A stretch of 64,000 bases of DNA from Tetragenococcus halophilus subsp. flandriensis (GCF_030161475.1 NZ_BSUG01000002.1:18366-82365), one strand, 5' to 3'. Counted from the stretch's first letter, positions 34,738 through 44,631 are shown. Notes: generated by a model not told the origin, from the letters alone. Numbers and translations are program-made.

Positions 34738-35439
34738 ATGAAAAGAAAAAATGAACGTAAAGGTACACAGACGCATGCTGTTAGCTTAGTCTCATTGATT
34801 GATCCTTCTTCTCCCGTGGCTGAGCAGTACCGCACCATTCGTACTAATATCCAATTTGCTTCTTCGGCGGACCAACAGGTGAAAACAATCGTGGTTACTT
34901 CTTCTGGCCCCAGTGAAGGAAAATCATTAACTTCGGCAAATTTAGCCGCTGTTTTCGCACAAGCTGGACAAAGAGTGTTACTTGTTGATGCCGATTTGCG
35001 AAAACCAACGATCCACAAAACTTTTCAGTTAAATAATGAAGCTGGATTGAGTACGGTGTTAAGTACCGGCGTAAAAGCGGGAGAAACAGCGCAAAAGACT
35101 GCAGTGGAAAATCTGTCTATACTAACAAGCGGTCCTAAGCCACCGAATCCGTCAGAGCTATTAAGTTCTACCAAAATGAACCAAATTATGGAAGAAGCAC
35201 GTAATATCTTTGATATAGTGATTTTTGATATGCCTCCGGTTGTTGCGGTAACGGACGCGCAAATTATGTCTTCTAAAGCAGATGGGACGTTACTTGTTGT
35301 GCGGGAAAACTGGACACGTAAAGATGCTTTAAGTAAAGCGAAAGAGCTATTAGATTTAGTGCAAGCTCGAGTATTAGGGGTCATTTATAATGGTAGTGAG
35401 CAAGGAAAGGACAAGGCTTACTACTATTATTCGGATTAG
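34738..35439 (+). CDS. Bacterial tyrosine kinase of polysaccharide synthesis (CpsD/EpsB-like)
   Basis: 233 residues. It is a BY-kinase with Walker A SSGPSEGKSLTSANLA (about residues 60-75), Walker A' LLVDADLRKPTIHK and Walker B VIFDMPPV. A C-terminal tyrosine cluster KAYYYYSD (about 226-233) is the autophosphorylation tail. It acts at the inner membrane face with the Wzz-type activator. Phosphorylation cycles control polymer length and export, reversed by the PHP phosphatase encoded next. Confidence 0.94.
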   Translation: MKRKNERKGTQTHAVSLVSLIDPSSPVAEQYRTIRTNIQFASSADQQVKTIVVTSSGPSEGKSLTSANLAAVFAQAGQRVLLVDADLRKPTIHKTFQLNNEAGLSTVLSTGVKAGETAQKTAVENLSILTSGPKPPNPSELLSSTKMNQIMEEARNIFDIVIFDMPPVVAVTDAQIMSSKADGTLLVVRENWTRKDALSKAKELLDLVQARVLGVIYNGSEQGKDKAYYYYSD

Positions 35440-35457
35440 CAGAAAGGGATGGTTGTA

Positions 35458-36210
35458 ATGATCGATTTACACTGTCATATTTTGCCAAACGTAGATGATG
35501 GCGCAGAGAATATGGAAACCAGTTTAGCCATGGCTAAAGAAGCTGTGGCTCAAGGAATTACCCATATTTTATGCACCCCGCATCATAATAATGGACGCTA
35601 CGAAAATTCAAAAGCGACGGTAATACCAGCCGTCGCTTTGTTGCAAGCAGAGTTAGACAAGCAACAGATTGAATTAACGCTATTTGAAGGTCAAGAAGTT
35701 CGTATTACAGGTGATTTATTGCAAGAAATTAAGGATGATCGTATTCTTTTTACTGATTTATCGAATACTTACTTATTAATCGAGTTACCTACGATGGATA
35801 TTCCGGCTTATACAGAAGAACTTTTTTTTGAGCTAAGAACACAAGGTAAGGTTCCCGTGATTGTGCATCCGGAACGTAATGCCAAATTTAGGGAAGATCC
35901 CAATCGTTTACTTCCTTATTTAGAAATGGGTTGTCTGGCCCAGTTAACGGCACCAAGTTTGGTAGGAACCTTTGGCAAATCCATTCAAAAAACAGCGCAA
36001 GAAATGGTAGATCATCACTTAGTCCAGATGGTAGCTTCGGATGCGCACGGAGTGAATAAGCGTAGGTTTCATCTGCAAGAAGCTTATGAGCGAATGGAAA
36101 AAGAAAAAGCGGAGTTAATGCAACAAGTAGCTAAAGATGTGATTAATGGAGATAAGGTGAGTTATCCATCACCTGAAAAAGTGAAAAAGAAAAAGTTTGG
36201 TTTGTTTTGA
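35458..36210 (+). CDS. Tyrosine-protein phosphatase, PHP type (CpsB/CapC-like)
   Basis: 250 residues from ATG 35458; ATG 35449 in frame overlaps the AGAAAGGGATGG site. The PHP metal centre is visible: DLHCHILPNVDDG (residues 3-15), CTPHHNNGRY (about 38-47), VIVHPERNAKF (about 137-147) and VASDAHGVNKRR (about 190-201). It removes phosphate from the kinase tyrosine tail in a Mn-dependent way. The gene order kinase then phosphatase is typical for Enterococcus and Lactobacillus, while streptococci place the phosphatase first. Confidence 0.93.
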   Translation: MIDLHCHILPNVDDGAENMETSLAMAKEAVAQGITHILCTPHHNNGRYENSKATVIPAVALLQAELDKQQIELTLFEGQEVRITGDLLQEIKDDRILFTDLSNTYLLIELPTMDIPAYTEELFFELRTQGKVPVIVHPERNAKFREDPNRLLPYLEMGCLAQLTAPSLVGTFGKSIQKTAQEMVDHHLVQMVASDAHGVNKRRFHLQEAYERMEKEKAELMQQVAKDVINGDKVSYPSPEKVKKKKFGLF

Positions 36211-36222
36211 GGAGATGTTGGT

Positions 36223-38040
36223 GTGTTTGCCTTAACACGAAAAAGGAAAATCGCGATTTTAATTGTGGTTGATTTAACACTTATTGCGTGTGCCACAATC
36301 GCGGGTTATTTATTTTTAAATCCATTTATACCGATCCCTATTCCTTTTATTAGTCGTTTATTAATTTCAAGTATGATCTTATATTTAATTTTTGGTTATG
36401 CTTTTCGCGTGTTTACGCGGATTAATCGTTATACGAATTTAAGAGAGATTTTGGCAATCCTTCTAGCGACCACAGGAACAGCACTTGGTAATGCAATTTA
36501 CTTATTAAGCTTTAGTGAGGCCTTTAGTAAACGACTAATTTTATTTACTTATATTTTGTCCGCTTTTTTCATTATTTTAAGTCGATTGGCATGGCGTTTA
36601 TTTGTTGAACGTAGGAATATGCATACAGCTAAAGATCAGCCAGCAAAACGAACACTGATTGTAGGAGCTGGAGAAGGCGGACGAGTTTTATATAACTCTT
36701 TTTTGGGGTCTAAAACAGCGAGTGATATTCAGGTTGTCGGCTTTGTCGATGACGATCCTAATAAGCAAAAAGTGTATCTATCAAATGTAAAAGTATTAGG
36801 GAAAATGAAAGATCTTCCACAATTAGTGGGAAAATATCAGATAGATATGGTGACGATTGCAATTCCTTCCTTACCAAGGAAAAGGCTGCGGGAAGTTTTT
36901 GACTCGCTAGAAAATAATCAAGTAACAGTCAATACCATGCCGTCAATGGAAGAGATGGCTGCAGGGAAGATTAATATTTCTAAGCTAAAAGAAATTGATG
37001 TGGTAGACCTATTAGGTCGTGATGAAGCCAAGTTAGATGTGGCTTCGATCAAGGATCAAATTACTGATAAAATAATTCTAGTGACTGGAGCAGGGGGTTC
37101 GATTGGTTCTGAAATTACAAGACAAGTCATTCAATTTAACCCGCGACAGCTCATATTATTGGGACATGGGGAGAACTCGATTTACTTAATTCATCGAGAA
37201 TTGAGCGCCCGCTTCAAAGAAAGGACGACAGAGCTTGTACCGATCATTGCCGATGTACAAAATCGCGAGAAAATCTTTGAAGTCATGAGTAAATACCAAC
37301 CAGACATTGTCTATCATGCCGCTGCACATAAACATGTTCCTTTGATGGAATTTAATCCAAAAGAAGCCGTGAAAAATAATGTTTACGGTACAAAAAACGT
37401 CGCTGAGGCAGCGAAAGCTCACGCAGTAGAACAATTTGTTATGGTCTCTACGGATAAAGCCAATAATCCACCCAATGTAATGGGTGCAACCAAACGAATT
37501 GCCGAAATGATCGTCACCGGAATGAATGAAAAAGAAACAACAAAATTCTCAGCGGTACGTTTTGGCAATGTCTTAGGCTCGCGGGGGAGCGTCATCCCGT
37601 TATTCCGGGAACAGCTCGCGAATGGTGGACCTTTGACTGTGACAGATTTTCGTATGACGCGTTATTTTATGACGATCCCAGAGGCAAGTCGATTAGTCAT
37701 TCAATCGGGTGCCTTAGCCAAAGGTGGCGAAGTATTCGTCCTTGATATGCACGAGCCGGTGAAAATTTTGGATCTAGCCAAAAATATGGTACGACTTAGT
37801 GGTTATTCCGAAGATGATATAGAAATCGTAGAAACAGGTATACGTCCTGGTGAGAAACTTTATGAAGAATTGTTATTAGACAAAGAGCGTAGTGAAGAAC
37901 AAGTGCATGACCAGATTTTTGTGGGGAATGTGAATGGCTATTCTTTAGAGGAGGTCTTAGAGTTTGTCAACGATTTACCTGAAGATGATGGGCAATTAGC
38001 AAAAGAAGTTGTCGACTTTGCTAATATGTCGAATCAATAA
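36223..38040 (+). CDS. Membrane-bound nucleotide-sugar 4,6-dehydratase (CapD/PglF-like)
   Basis: 605 residues, GTG start after GAGGAGATG. Four N-terminal membrane helices are followed by a first Rossmann-like domain (LIVGAGEGGRVLYN, about residues 139-152) and a short-chain dehydrogenase domain with VTGAGGSIGSEITRQ (about 286-300) and STDKANNPPNVMGATKR (about 410-426). Family members turn UDP-GlcNAc into the 4-keto-6-deoxy sugar, the first step to bacillosamine-type or fucosamine-type sugars. With the aminotransferase and acyltransferase genes that follow, a 2,4-diamino-2,4,6-trideoxyhexose is the likely product. Confidence 0.9.
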   Translation: MFALTRKRKIAILIVVDLTLIACATIAGYLFLNPFIPIPIPFISRLLISSMILYLIFGYAFRVFTRINRYTNLREILAILLATTGTALGNAIYLLSFSEAFSKRLILFTYILSAFFIILSRLAWRLFVERRNMHTAKDQPAKRTLIVGAGEGGRVLYNSFLGSKTASDIQVVGFVDDDPNKQKVYLSNVKVLGKMKDLPQLVGKYQIDMVTIAIPSLPRKRLREVFDSLENNQVTVNTMPSMEEMAAGKINISKLKEIDVVDLLGRDEAKLDVASIKDQITDKIILVTGAGGSIGSEITRQVIQFNPRQLILLGHGENSIYLIHRELSARFKERTTELVPIIADVQNREKIFEVMSKYQPDIVYHAAAHKHVPLMEFNPKEAVKNNVYGTKNVAEAAKAHAVEQFVMVSTDKANNPPNVMGATKRIAEMIVTGMNEKETTKFSAVRFGNVLGSRGSVIPLFREQLANGGPLTVTDFRMTRYFMTIPEASRLVIQSGALAKGGEVFVLDMHEPVKILDLAKNMVRLSGYSEDDIEIVETGIRPGEKLYEELLLDKERSEEQVHDQIFVGNVNGYSLEEVLEFVNDLPEDDGQLAKEVVDFANMSNQ

Positions 38041-38159
38041 AATAAGATGGTTAAAACATAATAACTTTATTTATAGTTTAAAAAGTAGTTTTGAAAATAT
38101 GAAGTTAGGCTTTCTTAAAGAATAATAAAATATTGGTTTTAAGAATAAGGAGTTTTTTT

Positions 38160-39398
38160 ATGAGAAATATTGCCTTTAGTCCTCCAGATATTACAAAATC
38201 GGAGATTAATGAAGTTGTAGATACATTAAAGTCAGGTTGGATTACTACTGGTCCAAAAACTAAAGAACTTGAAAGCCATGTGGCAAATTGGAGTGGTACA
38301 ACCAAGGCAGTTTGTTTAAACTCTAATACTGCCTGTGCTGAAATGACACTTAAGATTCTTGGTGTAGGACCAGGTGATGAAGTTATTGTACCAGCGTACA
38401 CATACACAGCTACTGCATCCGTAGTTGATCATCTAGGGGCGAATATTGTTTTTATCGACTGTGAACCAGGAAAATTTACAATGGATTACGATAAACTAGA
38501 GTCAGCAATAACTACAAAAACGAAGGTTATTATTCCTGTCGATTTGTTTGGTATTCCTGCTGATTATGAACGCATTATGAATATTGTTGAAAGAAAGAAA
38601 GAACTATTCTGTCCTTCAGATAATAAAATACAGCAGTCTCTTAATCGTGTCATAATAATGGCTGATGGGGCACACTCTTTTGGGGCTACGTATAAGGGTA
38701 TCCCAGGAGCTAAGTATCCGGATTTTATTAACTATAGTTTTCATGCGGTAAAGAACCTGACTACGGCTGAAGGTGGTGCAGTAACATGGAAGGATATAAG
38801 AGGCATTGATAATGAAAAGTTATACCACATGTATATGTTACTCAGCCTTCACGGTCAAAGCAAAGATGCACTTGCGAAAACAAATCCTGGCTCTTGGGAG
38901 TACGATATTGTTGCACCTTGGTTTAAATGTAATATGACAGATGTTCATGCTGCTATTGGATTAGGACAAATGAGAAGATATCAAGGTATCTTAAAATCTC
39001 GCAAAGAGACGGTTGATAAATATAATGAAGCCTTTAAAGATCTACCAGTGGAAGTATTGGAACATTACACAGATACATACCAATCTTCTGGCCATCTTTA
39101 TGTTATGAGGTTATTTGATAACAATGGCGTGGCTGTGAGTTCAGAGATAAGAAATAAGTTTATTGAGGAAATGGCGGAATATGGGGTCGCAACAAATGTT
39201 CATTATAAACCATTGCCAATGCACACAGCATATGAAAAGTTAGGATTTGATATTAATGATTATCCGAACGCTTATCAACAATTTAAAAATGAAATTACGT
39301 TGCCCTTGCACTCTTGTCTATTAAAAGAAGATATAGAGTACGTGACCAAGTGTGTGAAGAAAGTAGCTGTAGACTTATTAGAAGGCGTGAGAATTTAA
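38160..39398 (+). CDS. DegT/DnrJ/EryC1-family PLP-dependent sugar aminotransferase
   Basis: 412 residues from ATG 38160 (site ATAAGGAG); an upstream frame extension lacks a ribosome site. Landmarks are DITKSEINEVVDTLKSGWIT, the PLP phosphate loop NSNTACAEMTLK, PAYTYTATASVVDHLGA, MADGAHSFGATYKG and the Schiff-base Lys in SFHAVKNLTTAEGG (about residue 198-211). It would aminate the 4-keto sugar made by the dehydratase, as PglE does. From here on, AT content rises and codon use changes, marking the strain-specific core of the cluster. Confidence 0.9.
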   Translation: MRNIAFSPPDITKSEINEVVDTLKSGWITTGPKTKELESHVANWSGTTKAVCLNSNTACAEMTLKILGVGPGDEVIVPAYTYTATASVVDHLGANIVFIDCEPGKFTMDYDKLESAITTKTKVIIPVDLFGIPADYERIMNIVERKKELFCPSDNKIQQSLNRVIIMADGAHSFGATYKGIPGAKYPDFINYSFHAVKNLTTAEGGAVTWKDIRGIDNEKLYHMYMLLSLHGQSKDALAKTNPGSWEYDIVAPWFKCNMTDVHAAIGLGQMRRYQGILKSRKETVDKYNEAFKDLPVEVLEHYTDTYQSSGHLYVMRLFDNNGVAVSSEIRNKFIEEMAEYGVATNVHYKPLPMHTAYEKLGFDINDYPNAYQQFKNEITLPLHSCLLKEDIEYVTKCVKKVAVDLLEGVRI

Positions 39399-39402
39399 CA
39401 AA

Positions 39403-40356
39403 ATGATTACAATGAAACTGCTAACGAAATTAAATTTTAATAACTATACTAAAAGAATCTTAGATTTATTTCGATTGCGCTTTACAGCTCCTATTAAGTT
39501 AGAAGACCTTCAATGGAGATATATGCAATCTCCTACTGACGATTTAAATGCGGTAATAGCACTTGATAGCGATAAAGTAGTTGGGTTTATTGGTACTATG
39601 CCTAGTATAGTAAAAATTAAAAAAGATTCTGTTAAAGCAGCAATGTATACAAATATTATGACTCATCCGGATTACTGTGGTCAGGGAATCTTTACACAAA
39701 TGGCAGAAAAGTTGGAAGAATCATTAAGAGAAAAAAATTATGAATTTTTATATTCATTCCCTAATTTTCAATCTAACCACCTATTGATTGATCGGTGTGG
39801 CTGGACTGATATCTACGAGATTCCAAGAATGGAAGTAAGCACAAAGGAAATTTGTGGAAATTTTTCAAAAATATCGGAAAGTGCAGTAGTTCAAGATAAT
39901 GAGTTTGCTTTAGATTATTCTCAAATAAAGCCTACTGTTGGGGGAAAAGGGTTTGAACGTACAACTTCTTATTTAATTTGGCGAGTAAAAAATAACCCCA
40001 CAGCTATATACGATAATTTCGTACTTTGTTCTGAAAATACCGTTGATGCGTATATTATTGTTAGGAAATACCAAAATGAATACAATATTGTGGATATTTC
40101 ATTTGGCTCACAAGATCAAGCTGAGTTGTTGATTGCTAAAGTAATTAAAAGTTTTCAAGAGAAGCAATATAGAATATTAACTGTTTGGTGTCCAACCAAT
40201 ATTGAATTACATTCGTTTTACGAAAAAAATGGTTTCACAAATAATGCCCCTATTACTTATTTTGCTGGTAAATACATTGTTGAGGATTCAAAAAAATACG
40301 ATTTAGTTAACTGGCAGGATTGGTTTATTCATGGGATAGATGACAATATATATTGA
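39403..40356 (+). CDS. GNAT-family N-acyltransferase
   Basis: 317 residues. The start is uncertain: ATG 39412 is also possible and no strong ribosome site is near, so coupling to the aminotransferase stop (4 bp) is likely. The acetyl-CoA-binding core is KAAMYTNIMTHPDYCGQGIF (about residues 75-95), and a second GNAT-like half appears near the end (ILTVWCPTNIELHSFYEKNG). It probably acylates the amino group set by the aminotransferase, replacing the left-handed-helix PglD type used in the Campylobacter pathway. Acyl donor is not certain. Confidence 0.75.
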   Translation: MITMKLLTKLNFNNYTKRILDLFRLRFTAPIKLEDLQWRYMQSPTDDLNAVIALDSDKVVGFIGTMPSIVKIKKDSVKAAMYTNIMTHPDYCGQGIFTQMAEKLEESLREKNYEFLYSFPNFQSNHLLIDRCGWTDIYEIPRMEVSTKEICGNFSKISESAVVQDNEFALDYSQIKPTVGGKGFERTTSYLIWRVKNNPTAIYDNFVLCSENTVDAYIIVRKYQNEYNIVDISFGSQDQAELLIAKVIKSFQEKQYRILTVWCPTNIELHSFYEKNGFTNNAPITYFAGKYIVEDSKKYDLVNWQDWFIHGIDDNIY

Positions 40357-40376
40357 AATAAGGAAAGTAGTAAAAT

Positions 40377-41570
40377 ATGAAAAAAATATTAGTTATTGGT
40401 GCGGGTTTCTTACAAACTTTTGTAATAAAAAAAGCAAAAGAACTAGGATATTATGTATTTTCTGTTGATGGAAACCCTAATGCGGAAGGCTTCAAGTATT
40501 CAGATGATTATAAGCATGTCGATATAACAGATGAACAAACTTGTTTAGAATATGCTAAGGGGAAATACATTGATGGTGTGATAACTGCAGCGACAGATTT
40601 CGGTGTATTAACCGCATCGTATATAGCGCAGGAAATGGGTTTGCCTGGGCTTAACTATTCTTCTGCAAAATTAGTAAAAAATAAGTATTATGTTAGACAA
40701 TGCTTTTATGAACACAATATCGATGATACAGAACAGTCTATTGAAATTACGAAAAATACGGATATAGTATCGTTGTCTGATAAGATACAACTGCCGGTAA
40801 TGGTAAAGCCATGTGATGGTTCTGGCAGTAGAGGAGCAAGTAAAGTTTCGAAAGCAAAAGAATTGAAAGATGCTTGTGATTTTGCAATTAAAAATTCAGT
40901 TACACAGAAAGCGGAGATTGAAACATTTATTACGGGGCGTGAGTATGGTATCGAAAGTTTTGTTGAAAACGGAAATGTTCATATTATGTCTATTTTAAAA
41001 AAAAGGATGACTATGCCACCTTACTATGCAGAACTTGGTCATGCAATTCCATCTGGGTTAACCAGTGAAATAGAAGAGAAAATTAAGAACTGTGTTTTTA
41101 GAGCAATAAAAACTCTTAATATTAATTTTGGTGCCGTAAATATGGATCTAATCATAACAACCAATGGAAAAATTCATATTGTAGATGTTGGGGCTCGGAT
41201 GGGTGGAAATCTTATAGGATCTCATATCATTCGCCTAGGAACAGGAGTAGACTATCTTGCCAATCTTATTAAAGCGACAGTTGGAGATGTAGTTGATTTG
41301 AGGATTATTCAGACGCCAACTAATGTTGTGACAAGGTTATTGACATTAATGCCAGGGAAAGTATTATCTTTACCTAATATGCAAGAAATTTCAACCAAAT
41401 ATAACGTTGAAATTCAACATCATCTTCATGTTAGAGATAGCATAACAGAATATCATACAAACTTGGACGGTTGTGGTTATGTAGTATCAGTTGCTGATAA
41501 TATGAGTGAGGCGTTTGATAAAGCAGAAATTGCGAAGGATGCAATTGACGCTGGAATTATACGAGGGTAA
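40377..41570 (+). CDS. ATP-grasp ligase (carbamoyl-phosphate-synthase-like), exopolysaccharide cluster
   Basis: 397 residues. The pre-ATP-grasp domain starts KKILVIGAGFLQTFVIKKAK. The ATP-grasp core shows LPVMVKPCDGSGSRGASKVS (about residues 138-157), TGREYGIESF, and the metal-binding end AVNMDLIITTNGKIHIVDVGARMGGN. Members form C-N bonds by activating a carboxylate as acyl phosphate. In a sugar cluster the likely job is joining an amino acid or similar acid to an amino sugar. The C-terminal AEIAKDAIDAGIIRG ends 4 bp before the priming transferase. Confidence 0.8.
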   Translation: MKKILVIGAGFLQTFVIKKAKELGYYVFSVDGNPNAEGFKYSDDYKHVDITDEQTCLEYAKGKYIDGVITAATDFGVLTASYIAQEMGLPGLNYSSAKLVKNKYYVRQCFYEHNIDDTEQSIEITKNTDIVSLSDKIQLPVMVKPCDGSGSRGASKVSKAKELKDACDFAIKNSVTQKAEIETFITGREYGIESFVENGNVHIMSILKKRMTMPPYYAELGHAIPSGLTSEIEEKIKNCVFRAIKTLNINFGAVNMDLIITTNGKIHIVDVGARMGGNLIGSHIIRLGTGVDYLANLIKATVGDVVDLRIIQTPTNVVTRLLTLMPGKVLSLPNMQEISTKYNVEIQHHLHVRDSITEYHTNLDGCGYVVSVADNMSEAFDKAEIAKDAIDAGIIRG

Positions 41571-41574
41571 TATC

Positions 41575-42198
41575 ATGGTAAATAATAAGAAAAATATTAA
41601 AGTAAATATTTATGAAAAATATATAAAGAGGTTTATTGATGTTATCATTTCTATTTGCGTACTTCCTATTTTTGTAATTTTGTATATGATAGTGGGAATT
41701 GCAATAAAAATGGAGGATGGAGGTTCGGTAATCTATAAGGCAAAAAGAATAGGAAAAAATTGTAATTTACTGGAAATGTACAAGTTCCGTTCAATGAAGG
41801 TTAATGCGGATAATATCTTGAACACAGACGGGAGCACTTTTAATTCTGCAACAGACAAAAGAGTAACAAAAGTTGGTAAGTTCATAAGAGTTACAAGTAT
41901 AGACGAAATTCCACAAATACTAAATGTATTGAAAGGAAATATGAGTATTATTGGTCCAAGAGCCAGCGGGTATGAAGCCTTACAAACTTATGAGAACTAT
42001 GAAAAAGATAAAATGAAAGTTTTACCAGGAATTACTGGTTATACACAAGCATATTTTAGGAATGATCTTTCCGTAAAAGAGAAGCGTCTGAAAGACGTTT
42101 GGTATGCTAATAATGTTAGTTTTGTGTTAGATACAAAGATATTTTTTAAAACTATTCAAACTGTTTTACAACGAAAAAACATTTATACAAATAAATGA
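41575..42198 (+). CDS. Priming undecaprenyl-phosphate sugar-1-phosphate transferase (short, PglC-type)
   Basis: 207 residues from ATG 41575 (site GAGGG); a longer frame overlaps the previous gene. Only one N-terminal membrane segment is present (about 20-45, FIDVIISICVLPIFVILYMI), as in short PglC-type enzymes rather than long WbaP-type ones. The catalytic core shows VIYKAKRIGKN, MYKFRSMK, TSIDEIPQILNVLKGNMSII and GPRASG. It transfers the first sugar phosphate, here perhaps the diamino-trideoxy sugar, to undecaprenyl phosphate, starting the repeat unit. Confidence 0.9.
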   Translation: MVNNKKNIKVNIYEKYIKRFIDVIISICVLPIFVILYMIVGIAIKMEDGGSVIYKAKRIGKNCNLLEMYKFRSMKVNADNILNTDGSTFNSATDKRVTKVGKFIRVTSIDEIPQILNVLKGNMSIIGPRASGYEALQTYENYEKDKMKVLPGITGYTQAYFRNDLSVKEKRLKDVWYANNVSFVLDTKIFFKTIQTVLQRKNIYTNK

Positions 42199-42219
42199 AA
42201 AGAAATATAAGGACGAAAG

Positions 42220-43323
42220 TTGAGACAAAATATGGCAAATAACGGCGAAACATTTTATAAAGCAAAAAAAGCGTTCAATAGTTTTTTCACTAATATAGAA
42301 GTACATAGTGCTAATGCTGCAATGAAAATTCGTTTAAATAGGCAAGTAAACTGGCTGTTAAAAGGGGCTGAGCCAATGTCTAGCTCTTACAAAAAAGAAA
42401 TTAGAACTTTTTGGAGACCTTACAAAAAGATAAGTACAAAGTATCATCAATTTTATTCAACAAAAAACGAAATATATGATGTGAAGTATGTTCCAAGCGA
42501 TTTATATTACACGGTTATAGATCAACATTTTAATAATAGAAAGTATGGTTGGGGTGTAAATGATAAAAATTATTATAGTTTATATTTCCCACATGTTAAA
42601 CAACCTAAAGTAGTGATTCGTAAGATTAATGGTATTTTATATGATGCGAACTATCATATAATTTCTAATAAAAAAGCTTCGAAGTTATGTGATGAAAATA
42701 AAAAATTAATAATTAAACCTGCTACAGAATCAGGAGGAGGTAGAGGAATAGTTTTTTGGACTCAAAATGATGGAACTGAAAAATTAAAGGAAATATTAAA
42801 AGAAGGAACCAATCTAATTGTCCAGCATATTATACAACAGCATAAAGATCTTGCTACAGTACACCCCAATTCAGTAAACACAATTCGAGTAATGTCGTTA
42901 ATTATGAATAATGAAGTAAATATATTGTCCTCAGTGCTTAGAATGGGAGTTGATGGTAGCAAAGTAGATAATGCTAGTATGGGGGGGATAACCTGTGGAG
43001 TATTGGAAACAGGACAATTAAAATCAGTAGCTTATTCATTAAATGGAGATAAGTATGAACAGCATCCACAAGGCTCTAACTTTTCATCACATATAATTCC
43101 AAACTATGACAAAGTAAAAAAACTTGTTAAAACTTGTCATGAGCGTATGGGACATTTTCGTTTAGTTTCATGGGATATTGCAATAAGCCAGAATGGCGAA
43201 CCAGTTTTAATAGAAGCTAACCTTCGCAATGGAGGATGTGTTTCTCATCAATTTAATAATGGACCTTTGTTTGGTAATTTGACTAGTCAAGTTTTAGAAG
43301 AAGTTTTTGAAGGAAAAAATTAG
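42220..43323 (+). CDS. Sugar-transfer-associated ATP-grasp protein
   Basis: 367 residues, TTG start after AAGGACG; the ATG 12 bases on is an alternative. The ATP-grasp core includes KLIIKPATESGGGRGIVFW (about residues 162-180), LIVQHIIQQH, NSVNTIRVMSLIMNNEVNI and the metal site FRLVSWDIAISQNGEPVLIEANLRNGG. It matches the ATP-grasp family found repeatedly inside polysaccharide clusters (PF14397-like by recollection). It may attach an amino acid or other carboxylate to the polymer. This is the second ATP-grasp enzyme in the cluster. Confidence 0.78.
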   Translation: MRQNMANNGETFYKAKKAFNSFFTNIEVHSANAAMKIRLNRQVNWLLKGAEPMSSSYKKEIRTFWRPYKKISTKYHQFYSTKNEIYDVKYVPSDLYYTVIDQHFNNRKYGWGVNDKNYYSLYFPHVKQPKVVIRKINGILYDANYHIISNKKASKLCDENKKLIIKPATESGGGRGIVFWTQNDGTEKLKEILKEGTNLIVQHIIQQHKDLATVHPNSVNTIRVMSLIMNNEVNILSSVLRMGVDGSKVDNASMGGITCGVLETGQLKSVAYSLNGDKYEQHPQGSNFSSHIIPNYDKVKKLVKTCHERMGHFRLVSWDIAISQNGEPVLIEANLRNGGCVSHQFNNGPLFGNLTSQVLEEVFEGKN

Positions 43324-43324
43324 C

Positions 43325-44467
43325 ATGAAGAAAAAAATTCTATTTGTATCAAATATTGCTCGAGGAAGAATGGGTTCGTTCTCAAGAGCAAGTATTTTAG
43401 CAGCAAAAGAGTTAGGTTGGGAATTTCATACGGCTGCAAATTTTAATCAATCAACTATAGAACAACAAAAAGCAGATGAAAAAAAATATGGTATACAGAT
43501 TCACCATATTAATTTTTTCAGGAACCCTTTACATCCAGCAAATATAAAAGCATATAAAGAACTGATTACTTTACTAAAAAAGGAAAACTTTGATGTTATT
43601 CATTGTAACACACCTGTGGGAGGAGTATACGGAAGGTTAGCTGCAAAAAAATGTGGTGTAAAAAAGGTCATATATCAAGCGCATGGTTTTCATTTTCATA
43701 AAAATGCGCCAAAGAAAAATTGGTTTATTTATTATCCGATCGAAAGATTTTTAGCGAAGTTTACAGATGCACTGGTTACTATTAATCAAGAAGATTACGA
43801 AAAAGCTCAAACTTTCAGTCTTAGATCTAAAGGAAAAAATTATTATGTACCAGGAGTTGGTATTGATTTAAGTGTATATGAAGATGTAAAAAACAATAGA
43901 GAAAAAATAAAAAAAGAGCTTGGGTTGAAGACAACAGATACTGTGTTAATTTCAATGGGGGATCTTATTCCAAGGAAAAATTATAATACAGCAATAGAAG
44001 CTATAGCCGAATGTAATGATCCTAATATACATTACTTGATATGTGGGCAAGGACCCGAGCTAGAAAAACTACAAAAACTTGCATCAGAAAGAATGGTTTC
44101 AGAACAGGTCCATTTTCTTGGACACAGAACGGATGTTAAAGAACTTTTAAAAAGTTCTGATATATTTTTATTTACAACATTACAAGAAGGAATGCCCCGG
44201 TCTATGATGGAGGCAATGGCGAGTGGACTTCCATGTATAGCTAGTAAAATTCGAGGTAACGTGGATTTACTAGAAGACGGTAAAGGTGGTTATTTAGTTG
44301 GAATTGAAGATTCAAAAGAAATAGCAAAGAAAATAAATTATTTAGCTAATAGAAATAAATTGAGAGAACAAATGGGTAATGCTAACTTGGAGCAGATACA
44401 AAAATTTGATGTAAAAGAAGTAAAAAAAATAATAGAAAAAATTTATCTAGAAGTAGTTAAACCTTAG
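43325..44467 (+). CDS. Glycosyltransferase family 4 (group 1)
   Basis: 380 residues from ATG 43325, 1 bp after the ATP-grasp stop. It is a GT-B enzyme: KILFVSNIARGRMGSFSRAS at the acceptor side, NTPVGGVYGRLAAKK, VPGVGIDLSVYED, then the donor-side LISMGDLIPRKNYNTAIEA (about 199-217) and the EX7E-type LFTTLQEGMPRSMMEAMASG (about 284-303). It is the only canonical glycosyltransferase in the cluster, so the repeat unit is short or other transferases lie outside the window region. Confidence 0.92.
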   Translation: MKKKILFVSNIARGRMGSFSRASILAAKELGWEFHTAANFNQSTIEQQKADEKKYGIQIHHINFFRNPLHPANIKAYKELITLLKKENFDVIHCNTPVGGVYGRLAAKKCGVKKVIYQAHGFHFHKNAPKKNWFIYYPIERFLAKFTDALVTINQEDYEKAQTFSLRSKGKNYYVPGVGIDLSVYEDVKNNREKIKKELGLKTTDTVLISMGDLIPRKNYNTAIEAIAECNDPNIHYLICGQGPELEKLQKLASERMVSEQVHFLGHRTDVKELLKSSDIFLFTTLQEGMPRSMMEAMASGLPCIASKIRGNVDLLEDGKGGYLVGIEDSKEIAKKINYLANRNKLREQMGNANLEQIQKFDVKEVKKIIEKIYLEVVKP

Positions 44468-44631
44468 AATTATTTGAAAAAGTGGATATTGTATAAGAAT
44501 TCATTTTGAAAAAGCGATATTTATGACAGATACTATGCTTTCATCAATGTTGTGAAATCAGTGGTGGTTTGTGTTTTTTAACAAGTGTGAATAATTTAGC
44601 CAAGTTGTCACGTAAAAAGGGAGTGCAAGAA

